The translations under genes and the position numbers were made by a program. 17,132 nt of DNA from a bacterium (Candidatus Howlettbacteria) CG_4_10_14_0_8_um_filter_40_9 (GTDB lineage Bacteria; Patescibacteriota; CPR2; UBA1875; GCA-2785325): assembly GCA_002785325.1 (NCBI GenBank), contig PFMH01000010.1, forward strand, positions 2,867 to 19,998, read 5' to 3'. Under the pieces are notes generated by a model. That model did no database searches, was not told the origin of the DNA, and worked only from the letters and a program-made list of their open reading frames with translations. Shown one piece after another: positions 1 to 6,718 of this stretch (position 1 is the first letter of the stretch; each line of letters opens with the position of its first letter).

Positions 1-816
1 TAAAAACTCGGCATGCATCCAATAGTTTACAAAAGGTTTGCCTAAAAGAGCTTCGGCTTGCGCGATCTCGTTTGTATGATGAACAGGTATATGATCTATT
101 GCTCCCGTATGAATATCAAATAATTTTCCGAGATATTTGATGCTCATTGCACTACACTCTATATGCCAACCGGGAAATCCTTTACCCCAGGGAGAATCCC
201 ATTCCATTTGTCTTTTTTCACCTTTTGGCGTAAATTTCCAAAGAGCAAAATCGGTAATATTCTTTTTTCCCTCCACCATTTCTATACGAGCACCCGCTTT
301 TAGATTCTCGATATTGAGCTTTGCCAGTTTTCCATAATCAGGAAGTTTTGAGGTATCAAAATAGACACCATCAGAAATCACATACGTAAATCCTTTTTCC
401 TCGAGTCCCTTTATAAAATCAATTTGTTCTTGGATATGATCTGTTGCCTTCGGCATCACATCGGGCTTTTTGATATTCAATCTTTCTAGATCCTTCAAAA
501 ATGCATCCGTATAAAATTCCGCTATTTCCCAAGCGCTTTTTCCTTCTCTCTTAGCACCCTTTTCCATCTTGTCTTCGCCGGTATCAGCGTCAGAGGTCAA
601 ATGCCCAACATCTGTAATATTCAATACTTGGGTAACCTTAAAACCTTTGTACGCTAGATATTTCTGCAAAATGTCGGAAAAAATGTACGTGCGCATGTTG
701 CCGATATGAGCATAGTCATAAACCGTCGGTCCGCAAGTGTAGATCCCAACCTCGCCTTTTTTAATCGGTTTAAATATTTCTTTTTTCCGAGTTAAAGTAT
801 TGTAAAGTTTTAGCAT
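1..816 (-). CDS. cysS: cysteinyl-tRNA synthetase (3' end cut by window edge)
   Basis: Charges tRNA-Cys with cysteine in the cytoplasm. The frame from ATG at 816 runs 272 codons to the window edge, so only the N-terminal and central parts of the class I catalytic domain are present; the KMSKS region and anticodon-binding domain lie outside. Visible hallmarks are TCGPTVYDYAHIGN, with the zinc-ligand Cys28 and the HIGH-type signature HIGN at 37-40, then GWHIECSAMS and HHTNEIAQAE, which carry the remaining expected zinc ligands (Cys, His, Glu) of this family. A good Shine-Dalgarno (AGGAGAG) lies 5 nt before ATG and fixes the start. A palindromic repeat (829-856) sits immediately upstream of that site. 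The gene follows a small ORF and promoter at 870-1067 and may share that transcript. Confidence 0.96.
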   Translation of the reverse strand, partial: MLKLYNTLTRKKEIFKPIKKGEVGIYTCGPTVYDYAHIGNMRTYIFSDILQKYLAYKGFKVTQVLNITDVGHLTSDADTGEDKMEKGAKREGKSAWEIAEFYTDAFLKDLERLNIKKPDVMPKATDHIQEQIDFIKGLEEKGFTYVISDGVYFDTSKLPDYGKLAKLNIENLKAGARIEMVEGKKNITDFALWKFTPKGEKRQMEWDSPWGKGFPGWHIECSAMSIKYLGKLFDIHTGAIDHIPVHHTNEIAQAEALLGKPFVNYWMHAEFL

Positions 817-828
817 CTTCACTCTCCT

Positions 829-856
829 GTCATTCCCGACACAGCGGGAATCCAGA
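829..856. repeat. palindromic repeat of the GTCATTCCCG...CGGGAATCCAG type
   Basis: TTCCCG and CGGGAA arms flank a 6-nt loop, with GTCA and TCCAGA outer ends. It lies directly upstream of the cysS Shine-Dalgarno. It belongs to the same family as the dispersed palindromes at 1151, 3498, 12572, 12686, 14741 and 16447, but with a different central arm. Confidence 0.7.
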
Positions 857-869
857 CTTAAATATAAAA

Positions 870-1010
870 TCAGCAAATGGCTAATAACCATTTTACCATT
901 TTTACGCGTATAAAAAAAGCAAGGCCGAGACCCGTAGAGAATACATAAATTGTCAAGTTTCTAATCTTGATCTGTTTAACTAAGTTCCAAAATCTCTTTA
1001 GATCTTCCAT
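870..1010 (-). CDS. small putative single-TM protein, 46 aa
   Basis: This is an unrecognised small ORF in the otherwise empty spacer between recR and cysS. The frame starts at ATG 1010 (MEDLKRFWNL) and ends at TGA 870-872. The N-terminal third is charged and amphipathic (K5, R6, K12, K15, R17). A hydrophobic segment follows at roughly residues 19-34 (LTIYVFSTGLGLAFFI), then a basic/hydrophobic C-terminus (RVKMVKWLLAIC), as in a small inner-membrane protein with a positive flank. The ribosome site is weak (AAAGAAAAAG). A convincing promoter lies just upstream at 1039-1067, giving a leader of about 22 nt, which favours a real gene; it could also simply be the cysS promoter with a chance ORF in its leader. 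No family is recognised. Confidence 0.45.
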   Translation of the reverse strand: MEDLKRFWNLVKQIKIRNLTIYVFSTGLGLAFFIRVKMVKWLLAIC

Positions 1011-1038
1011 CTTTTTCTTTACTTAACAAACAAAATAA

Positions 1039-1067
1039 ATTTTACCAAAACCAAGCAAAACAGGCAA
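1039..1067 (-). promoter_or_regulatory. sigma-70-type promoter for the small ORF and probably cysS
   Basis: On the minus strand, TTGCCT (1067-1062), a 17-nt spacer and TAAAAT (1044-1039). TGG directly before the -10 gives an extended -10 (TGnTAAAAT). The predicted transcription start is near 1032. Confidence 0.6.
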
Positions 1068-1088
1068 TAAAGCCATACTCGACTAAAT

Positions 1089-1173
1089 CTAATCCTTCCT
1101 ATTGGAAATTTCCTGCTCGAATCGGTCGAGGCGAGGATATTGGAAAGTTAGATTCTGGTCAAGCCAGAATGAC
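1089..1173. repeat. composite palindromic element behind recR
   Basis: Outer arms CTAATCCTTCC (1089-1099) and GGAAAGTTAG (1142-1151) flank an inner CTCGA/TCGAG hairpin (1116-1130). Next to them is a copy (1151-1173) of the 23-bp palindrome, reading GTCATTCTGGCTTGAC... on the minus strand, one mismatch from the copies inside two genes. The element ends 2 nt before the recR stop codon and may act as a transcript-end hairpin; there is no clear U-tract. Confidence 0.65.
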
Positions 1174-1175
1174 AT

Positions 1176-1814
1176 TTAGTATTCTCTTCTTCCTTCAAGG
1201 GCTCTTGTCAGAGTTACCTCATCGGCGTACTCGATGTCTCCGCCGACAGGAAGACCGCGGGCGATCCTTGTGACTTTTAGTTCATATGGTTGAAGTAATT
1301 TTTGAATATACATAGCCGTCGTTTCTCCTTCTAGATTTGGGTTCATAGCCAAGATAATCTCTTTTACTTCGCCGTTTGCGCTAGCCACTCTATCTACAAG
1401 TTGTTTTACATAAAGCTCATCCGGGCCAATGCCTTCGATAGGAGAGATCGCGCCATGCAAGACATGATATATCCCCTTAAATTGTCTCGTTTTTTCTAGA
1501 GCGATGACATCAAGCGGTTCCTCTACCACGCAGATGATACTTCTCTCTCTTTTCTCGTCTTCACAGACTACACAAGAACCTAAAATCTGGCTCGGGGAAT
1601 CCGGTGCATTTTCGCCTTCGACTTCGGTAAGATTCCAACAATGCTGGCAATAGCCGATATTATTTTTGAGCTTTAATACCGCCTCGCCCAATCCTTCGAC
1701 ATTACTTTTTGCGCCTCGAAGTAAAAAGAAAGTAAGCCTCTGAGCACTTTTCGGCCCCACTCCTGGAAGTTTAGAAAATTCATCTATTAAGTTTTGAACA
1801 TTTTTTGGGATCAT
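1176..1814 (-). CDS. recR: recombination mediator protein RecR
   Basis: With RecF and RecO, RecR loads RecA onto gapped or SSB-coated DNA. The 212-aa protein has the normal layout: an N-terminal helix-hairpin-helix (FSKLPGVGPKSAQRL), a four-Cys zinc motif (CQHCWNL and CVVCED), a Toprim domain beginning at SIICVVEEPLD, and the C-terminal LPVGGDIEYADEVTL segment typical of RecR. ATG at 1814 (MIPKNVQ) is preferred over the in-frame TTG at 1820; neither has a clear Shine-Dalgarno. It is probably co-transcribed with ybaB upstream, as in many bacteria, but here a four-helix-bundle gene separates the two. The palindromic element 1089-1173 ends 2 nt beyond its stop. Confidence 0.97.
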   Translation of the reverse strand: MIPKNVQNLIDEFSKLPGVGPKSAQRLTFFLLRGAKSNVEGLGEAVLKLKNNIGYCQHCWNLTEVEGENAPDSPSQILGSCVVCEDEKRERSIICVVEEPLDVIALEKTRQFKGIYHVLHGAISPIEGIGPDELYVKQLVDRVASANGEVKEIILAMNPNLEGETTAMYIQKLLQPYELKVTRIARGLPVGGDIEYADEVTLTRALEGRREY

Positions 1815-1857
1815 AATCAATTAACAGTTAGCAGTTAGCGTGGATACTCTTAACAAA

Positions 1858-2208
1858 TTAGCAGTTTTTGCTTACAGTCTGGATAGTCTTCCAAAGAATT
1901 TTAGCACATTCTTCAGCTGACTCGAAAGCTTTATTGTAGTCCTCTTTCGAGAGAAGTTCTTCCTCCAAAGAAAATTGCAACGAATACTTAAGCTCTTTAA
2001 GGGACCCGTAAGAAATTATTAGAAATTGCCTGTAAGACTTGTCCCCTTGTCTTGCAAAGCCTTCTATAATATTTACTGGAACCGAAACGGCAGCCCTTCT
2101 TATTTGCGAAACTAACCCGTATATTTCCTCTTTGGGAAAACCTTTTGTAATCTTATAAACTAAGTGAGCCAATTCGTCCGACTTTTTAATAAGAATGTTA
2201 TTGTTCAT
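1858..2208 (-). CDS. four-helix-bundle protein, S23/23S-rRNA intervening-sequence family
   Basis: The 116-aa protein has the family signature: ELAHLVYKITKGFPKEE, then IRRAAVSVPVNIIEGFAR with the IxEGFAR core, then SYRQFLIISYGSLKELKYSLQ, then the fourth helix with AKILWKTI. Family members were first known from intervening sequences within 23S rRNA genes and are now known to be common as free-standing genes in CPR and Bacteroidetes genomes; their biochemical role is unsettled. Here the gene separates ybaB from recR. It is flanked by imperfect inverted repeats (1825-1838 against 2239-2252) in AT-rich spacers. No ribosome site is obvious before ATG 2208. Confidence 0.9.
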   Translation of the reverse strand: MNNNILIKKSDELAHLVYKITKGFPKEEIYGLVSQIRRAAVSVPVNIIEGFARQGDKSYRQFLIISYGSLKELKYSLQFSLEEELLSKEDYNKAFESAEECAKILWKTIQTVSKNC

Positions 2209-2254
2209 ACTTGGCAGCTTGTTGTTAATTGTTTATTGTTATCTGCTATCTGAC

Positions 2255-2548
2255 TCACATTCCCGGCAATCCTAGTCCTCCCGTTATATCCTTCATCTTA
2301 TCACCCGCGATCTTTTGAGACTCAGCTACTGCCTGTTCCACCGCTGACTTCACATCCCCCTCTAGTTCGCTTATCTTATCGAGATCTATCATCTCTGGAT
2401 CGATCTCTACAGACTGAATCTTTTGCTCGCCATTAATAATAACCTTTACAGCCCCGACCTTTTTTTCGATAATCTCAGCCCTAAGCTGTTTCTGAATCTC
2501 TCTCGCTTTTTTCTGAAAATCATATAGGTCCTTCATTTTTCCAAACAT
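2255..2548 (-). CDS. ybaB: nucleoid-associated protein YbaB/EbfC family
   Basis: A small DNA-binding protein that forms dimers and is usually encoded between dnaX and recR. It has 97 aa from ATG 2548 (MFGKMKDLYDF). This start is chosen over a longer upstream frame because AAAGGAG lies 4 nt before it and family members begin with M-F/K-x-x-M. Features include an amphipathic N-terminal helix (FQKKAREIQKQL), the VKVIINGEQKIQSVEIDPEM strand region, a second helix (AVEQAVAESQKIAGDKM) and the conserved tail MKDITGGLGLPGM, as in YbaB proteins. A promoter with an extended -10 lies about 110 nt upstream. The next genes, at 1858-2208 and recR, probably share the transcript. Confidence 0.96.
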   Translation of the reverse strand: MFGKMKDLYDFQKKAREIQKQLRAEIIEKKVGAVKVIINGEQKIQSVEIDPEMIDLDKISELEGDVKSAVEQAVAESQKIAGDKMKDITGGLGLPGM

Positions 2549-2562
2549 ATTGCTCCTTTCGT

Positions 2563-2610
2563 CGCGCCACAGAACTGACGCTAAACTAATATGCAAAACA
2601 GACGCTAAAA
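2563..2610. repeat. dispersed GCGTC-GTT repeat, copy 1 (ybaB leader)
   Basis: On the plus strand this reads CGCGCCACAGAACTGACGC, then TAAACTAATATGCAAAAC, then AGACGC. It aligns along nearly its whole length with the minus strand of 13959-14000 and, over its second half, with 8998-9044. It lies between the predicted ybaB promoter and the ybaB Shine-Dalgarno. Confidence 0.6.
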
Positions 2611-2653
2611 TTTAATAGTATGTTTCGCGGCTTTTAATTATTTCAACTCGAAT

Positions 2654-2662
2654 ATTATAACA
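2654..2662 (-). promoter_or_regulatory. extended -10 promoter for ybaB-recR
   Basis: The minus strand reads TGTTATAAT, an extended -10 (TGnTATAAT). No good -35 is seen at 17 nt (CTGTTT at best). The predicted transcript start is near 2647, giving a leader of about 100 nt that holds the repeat at 2563-2610. Confidence 0.55.
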
Positions 2663-2690
2663 AATTTTGAGAACAAAAACAGTCTACTGA

Positions 2691-3050
2691 TTACTGTTTC
2701 TTTTTACCTAGCATTTCAGGACAAATAAGATATATACCGAGTAGAGACACAAAATAAAAGATCACATTTTCGAAAAATCCTCTCTGTGAATTAAAAACCG
2801 ATTCACTGCAACCGCTTGTTTTATCCTTTCGCTCATATCCAACAGGGAAGCCCCGCTTTTCGCCATAAGAATAAATCATTGTGCAAAACGTCAATCCTTT
2901 TGTGTTTGTATTAATATCTATTTTTTTGACATTTTTCCAACTTTTTCCTTTAGCAGAGACCGGCTACTCTATGGGCAAATATTTAGAACCCCATGCAAAT
3001 AAGAATACAGCTGGGATAATAAGGATTAGAAAAATTATTTTTTTATTCAT
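2691..3050 (-). pseudogene. small two-TM protein gene interrupted by an in-frame TAG
   Basis: From ATG 3050 the frame reads 28 codons (MNKKIIFLILIIPAVFLFAW..., ending YLPIE), then TAG at 2966-2964, then stays open for 90 codons to TAA at 2691. Both halves look coding. The first is a signal-anchor helix. The second (PVSAKGKSWKNVKKIDINT, a Cys-containing soluble segment, then TM FYFVSLLGIYLICPEM and a KKK tail) looks like the rest of one small membrane protein. The start overlaps the stop of the upstream GT-C gene as TAATG, the usual sign of translational coupling. TAG also ends dnaB and gtrA, so it is not reassigned. It is therefore best read as a recent nonsense mutation, a strain variant or an assembly error; suppression is less likely. 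Family not recognised. Confidence 0.7.
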
Positions 3051-4840
3051 TACTTTACGTTGAACACCAATATCGAGTATCCGATATTTGCTACCGGCTT
3101 TTCGTCCCGGAGCCATATGTAGCCTGGATTTACGTCCTCTCCCGTATCTTTAAATTTGCCGGTAACCTGCGAGTAAGTGCTGGCGGAGATCGCAAAATAC
3201 CCTTGCGGTTTGCCCATCTCACCCTTCCATTGCCTCGAACTTGGGATGTAATAACTCGGCCTTCCGCTCCCAAAATAGTCAATTGCTATGGAGTTAATTT
3301 TATTGTCGTCGACATATTTCGCTAATCTTTTCAAGTCCTGGCCCCAGTCGATGTTTGAATCGGTGATGTACTTGGCGCCGTTTTTCGGTCCGCCGATGGA
3401 CTCATTGAAGTATGCTAGATAATGCGGGTAAGTATTTAGTGACCCTAGAGCGTACCAGACTAAAAGAACTATAAAGAGGGCGCTTCCCACAGCAGCAGTC
3501 ATTCTGGCTTGTCCAGAATCTTCCCCCTTTTGATCCTGGACTCCTAGTCGTCGCCAGAATGACGAAAGAGAAGAAAGATCCACCTTGTTCGCGAAGTCAG
3601 AGACAAAAACAAATATAAATGGGAATACAGGTAGAAGGTAGCGAATACCAAGATTTATGGATCCCTGAAGCGCCATACCATAAAAGACAGCAAACGGGAT
3701 CAGAAGATAAAGCTTGTCATAATCGAGGTTTCTCTCTTTAATATTTTTTCTAAACATCAGGAAAAGCATTGAGAACAAGAATATTAAGGTCGGGATAGCC
3801 GTTTTAATGAGAAATGCGATGATATAGTAAGGTCTGAACCCGTTTGCCACATTACCCATAAAGAAGACCCTGTGTCCTCCCATAACATGCCCTGAAACCA
3901 TCGAGAAGCCCAAAAGATAGTGAGCAAATGGTTTCATGAGGGGTGTGTCATATAATTTTTCAATTATAGGCGTCCAGTTATGGTTTGGAAGTTCTGCTGC
4001 GACTAAAGCGTGAGCAGTCTCACTGCTCATATTTATAACGTGCGGTACGTAGAAAAGGTACATTACCACAAGTCCGATAAGCCCTATCAAAGTAAAGCTC
4101 AATATGTTCCCGAGGCCTCTTTTGATTATAGATTTATCAAACAAGAGAGAGAACTTTCTATCTTCGGCTTTCCCATCACGCCCTTTTATCATCTCAAGTA
4201 CAAATATTAAGAAATAAATAGGGACGAGTAGCGCCGCCGAAAACTTAGTTATAAGAACGACTCCAAACGTCAGCCCCGCAAGAAGGAAGTATTTCATGAC
4301 CGGTTCTCTGAAGAATTTCCAGACAAAATAAAGATTTAGAAATATCGCAAACGATATTCCGAGGTCGGTCGTGACAAAGCGGCTGTGGGCTATGATATTG
4401 GCGTCAAACGCATATAGGAAAAGAGCAAAAAGACCAGCCTTTTCGCCATAAAGATCTTTCGCCCAAATGAAAACGAGGTAGCCCAAAACAAGCGATAACA
4501 GGATGATGGGTAATCTTGCCAAAAAGAAGATCTCGTCAGGATTGTTGCCGCTGTCATAGAGAAATTTGGAACCCAACTCCCACTGCGAGTTTAGATTCGC
4601 TCTCCAATAGTCGAACGGAAAAGTAAAGCTGCTTTTTAGGACCAACGGTAACGCTGCGAGATCTTTGATGAGTGGCGGGTGCTCCGGGTTGATTCGATAG
4701 TCTCCGGTTGTCAGATAAGAATATCCGGCGACGATGTGCGGTCTTTCGTCCTCGATACCAGAGTCTCCCCAGCTTGAACCAATCATTGTAGCGAACATTA
4801 CTGCTAACAAGAAAATTACGATTGTTTTTGTTTTTGGCAT
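3050..4840 (-). CDS. multi-pass GT-C glycosyltransferase (PMT/ArnT-like, GT39-type)
   Basis: A 596-aa integral membrane protein with about ten or more TM segments. The first periplasmic loop carries the acidic pair of the PMT/ArnT/RgtA superfamily (GIEDERPHIVAGYSYL, D31-E32) followed by GDYRINPEHPPLIKDLAALP, a block characteristic of this branch. Such enzymes transfer a sugar from a polyprenyl-phosphate donor to an acceptor on the outer face; substrate and acceptor cannot be read from sequence. AGGAGG lies 5 nt before ATG 4840. Residues about 427-447 (QDQKGEDSGQARMTAAVG region) are encoded by a 66-bp palindromic repeat (3498-3563) in a cytoplasmic or loop segment, an apparent insertion. The stop overlaps the start of the small broken gene downstream. 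Confidence 0.88.
   Translation of the reverse strand: MPKTKTIVIFLLAVMFATMIGSSWGDSGIEDERPHIVAGYSYLTTGDYRINPEHPPLIKDLAALPLVLKSSFTFPFDYWRANLNSQWELGSKFLYDSGNNPDEIFFLARLPIILLSLVLGYLVFIWAKDLYGEKAGLFALFLYAFDANIIAHSRFVTTDLGISFAIFLNLYFVWKFFREPVMKYFLLAGLTFGVVLITKFSAALLVPIYFLIFVLEMIKGRDGKAEDRKFSLLFDKSIIKRGLGNILSFTLIGLIGLVVMYLFYVPHVINMSSETAHALVAAELPNHNWTPIIEKLYDTPLMKPFAHYLLGFSMVSGHVMGGHRVFFMGNVANGFRPYYIIAFLIKTAIPTLIFLFSMLFLMFRKNIKERNLDYDKLYLLIPFAVFYGMALQGSINLGIRYLLPVFPFIFVFVSDFANKVDLSSLSSFWRRLGVQDQKGEDSGQARMTAAVGSALFIVLLVWYALGSLNTYPHYLAYFNESIGGPKNGAKYITDSNIDWGQDLKRLAKYVDDNKINSIAIDYFGSGRPSYYIPSSRQWKGEMGKPQGYFAISASTYSQVTGKFKDTGEDVNPGYIWLRDEKPVANIGYSILVFNVK
3498..3563. repeat. 66-bp palindromic element inside the GT-C gene
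   Basis: Perfect 10-bp terminal inverted repeats GTCATTCTGG (3498-3507) and CCAGAATGAC (3554-3563). The left end carries an inner hairpin ATTCTGG/CCAGAAT. The first 23 bp are identical to 12572-12594 in dnaX. The length is 22 codons, which keeps the frame; the minus-strand reading includes DSGQARMT. Confidence 0.85.
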
Positions 4841-4947
4841 TTTATCCTCCTAATTCCTAATTTTTAATTTCAAATTTTATAATTTTATAATTTTTAAATA
4901 ATTTCTAAACACTAAATTTTATAAACAAAGGGTTTTACTAAAGACGC

Positions 4948-6525
4948 TTATCGAATACAACTTTCATTTTGTGATATTTTAAATGCTGAAAATTCCATCG
5001 GTTCTCCGGGATTGTAGGTGTATAGCCCCCCGCCTGGACATTTCAGATTTAAAACTCTAATCAATTTCTCATCCTTTATCGCCAGTATAACGATTGATCC
5101 TTTTTCAAATCTGGTAGCTATCGCTTGATCTTCGGTCAGGAAATCAACTTGGCTTTTGCCATAAGTCACAAATTTGTAGGTTTGCGCGGCGACAGGAAGA
5201 CCGTCTACTAGCACTCCTCCGGTATTTATGATCACATACTTTTTCTCGCTTTTCGGCTGAGTATTTAGATATCTCGACGCTTCAACATAGCTTTCGTTGA
5301 ACTGCCCTCTGGTTTCCGGACTTTGAGCCCAAACAACGAAATACAGTGTAAAATCAACGAGAATAATAAGCCCTAAGAGAGGAATCAGAATGTTTTTAAC
5401 TTTAAATTTTTTATTTTTAAGCAGGAAGTCTACTCCAATCCCGGCAAATAGAAAAGCAAATGGCATAGTACCAATGGCGCGCAGACTATGAGGCATCCCC
5501 TCTTCGGTCAGAACTGAAGGGATCATCATTACGAAAAAATCTATGATCAAAAACAAAAAACCGAAAAATTGATCATCTCTGTTCTTAAAATTTTGAAAAA
5601 TAAATTTGAAGCTCACATAAAGCCCAAATAAGAACGCAATGCCTACAAGCGGATTTAGAGCCGGTAAAGATTTGAAGTTGTGCCTAGAGTTGGGGTCCCC
5701 GTAAAAGTTGTACATACCCAGCCCTTTTGCCGAGGTAATGGCCAGTGTTTTAACAAGGTTCCCTTTATTTACAGCTGGGTTGAATACAGAGACTTGTCCG
5801 GTCCGCGCCGCGTCTCCCTTGTGAGTCTGTTGATAGTAAAGTATCGGGAAAGCCAGAAGCACCAGCCCAATACCAAAAACGCCGATCCTTAACCAGCTTT
5901 TTTTGAAGTAACCTTTTTCTAAAAATATCTTATAGCCAAAGATAACGGCGAATATTAAAACGGCAGCTTTATATGCTATATAAGTATGGAATCCGAGACC
6001 AAAAACGAGACCAGACAATATATAGTAGATAAATCTATTCCCTTTAAATGCCTTAAAAAGAAAATAACTTCCCCAAACCAAGACAAACGGCACCAAGATG
6101 GCACGAAACCCGATACGGGAAAAGCCGACAGCCCAAAAGGAAGTACTCATAAAAAGAGCGACAAATATTCCGATCCTTTTGTCAAATATTTCTTTCCCCA
6201 AAAGATAAATGCCTATAACCGTCAGGACACCGGCCAAAGCTCCCGCCGCTCTTAGTTGCCAAAGCCCCGTACCGAAAACTTTAAAAACAACAGCGGACAT
6301 ATTCATAAACAAGCCTTCACGGCCATTGTTTGCAGGATAAAATATCTTGTAGTCCCCTGTTTCGTTTGCGTGGATCGCATCCATACCATTTACAGCCACA
6401 TCTGGGTAAAGCCCAGGAGGAACAGTGCCGAGAAGGAAGAAACGGAAAAAAATAGAGAGCAGAATGATACCAAGCAAAGCTAAAGAACTTTTTGATTTAA
6501 ATAAATTTTTTATACCCTCAAACAT
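4948..6525 (-). CDS. multi-pass GT-C glycosyltransferase (GT39-type)
   Basis: A 525-aa polytopic membrane protein. The N-terminal TM (LALLGIILLSIFFRFFLLG) leads into PPGLYPDVAVNGMDAI with the expected catalytic Asp42, then GDYKIFYPANNGREGLFM, a block common in CPR relatives of the RgtA/B/C/D-like family. About ten further TM helices follow, and then a C-terminal soluble domain of roughly 120 residues that ends FSAFKISQNESCIR. It is expected to use a polyprenyl-phosphate sugar donor and act at the outer face of the membrane. No clear Shine-Dalgarno precedes ATG 6525. It sits between the GT2 gene and the second GT-C gene, all on one strand, with AT-rich spacers (about 107 and 193 nt) rather than tight overlaps. 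Confidence 0.88.
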   Translation of the reverse strand: MFEGIKNLFKSKSSLALLGIILLSIFFRFFLLGTVPPGLYPDVAVNGMDAIHANETGDYKIFYPANNGREGLFMNMSAVVFKVFGTGLWQLRAAGALAGVLTVIGIYLLGKEIFDKRIGIFVALFMSTSFWAVGFSRIGFRAILVPFVLVWGSYFLFKAFKGNRFIYYILSGLVFGLGFHTYIAYKAAVLIFAVIFGYKIFLEKGYFKKSWLRIGVFGIGLVLLAFPILYYQQTHKGDAARTGQVSVFNPAVNKGNLVKTLAITSAKGLGMYNFYGDPNSRHNFKSLPALNPLVGIAFLFGLYVSFKFIFQNFKNRDDQFFGFLFLIIDFFVMMIPSVLTEEGMPHSLRAIGTMPFAFLFAGIGVDFLLKNKKFKVKNILIPLLGLIILVDFTLYFVVWAQSPETRGQFNESYVEASRYLNTQPKSEKKYVIINTGGVLVDGLPVAAQTYKFVTYGKSQVDFLTEDQAIATRFEKGSIVILAIKDEKLIRVLNLKCPGGGLYTYNPGEPMEFSAFKISQNESCIR

Positions 6526-6718
6526 ATTCTTTTAATAAATCCTAAACCCTAATATCTACCTGCCCGACATCATCTTGGACTCAGTCAAAGGCGGGCGGGA
6601 ATCATAAATAAATTCGAAATTATAATTTTAAAATCCAAAACTTTCTTTGTTTCTATTATTTGAATTTTAATTTTTTGATATTGTTTAAAATTTCTAGTTT
6701 AGTATTTAGAAATTAAGT
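6526..6718. other. AT-rich spacer with a degenerate palindrome
   Basis: No gene seen. At about 6559-6602, CCTGCCCG and CGGGCGGG arms flank a long loop and are followed by GAATC, resembling a decayed copy of the GGGAATC palindrome family. The rest is A/T-rich low-complexity sequence with TATAAT at about 6643 on the minus strand but no matching -35. Confidence 0.4.

Noticed and set aside
137..337. 66-aa plus-strand frame
   Set aside because: Antisense to cysS over conserved catalytic blocks.
2964..2966. TAG as a reassigned sense codon
   Set aside because: dnaB, gtrA and the gene at 14859 end with TAG at the right place for their families, and TGA also ends several genes.
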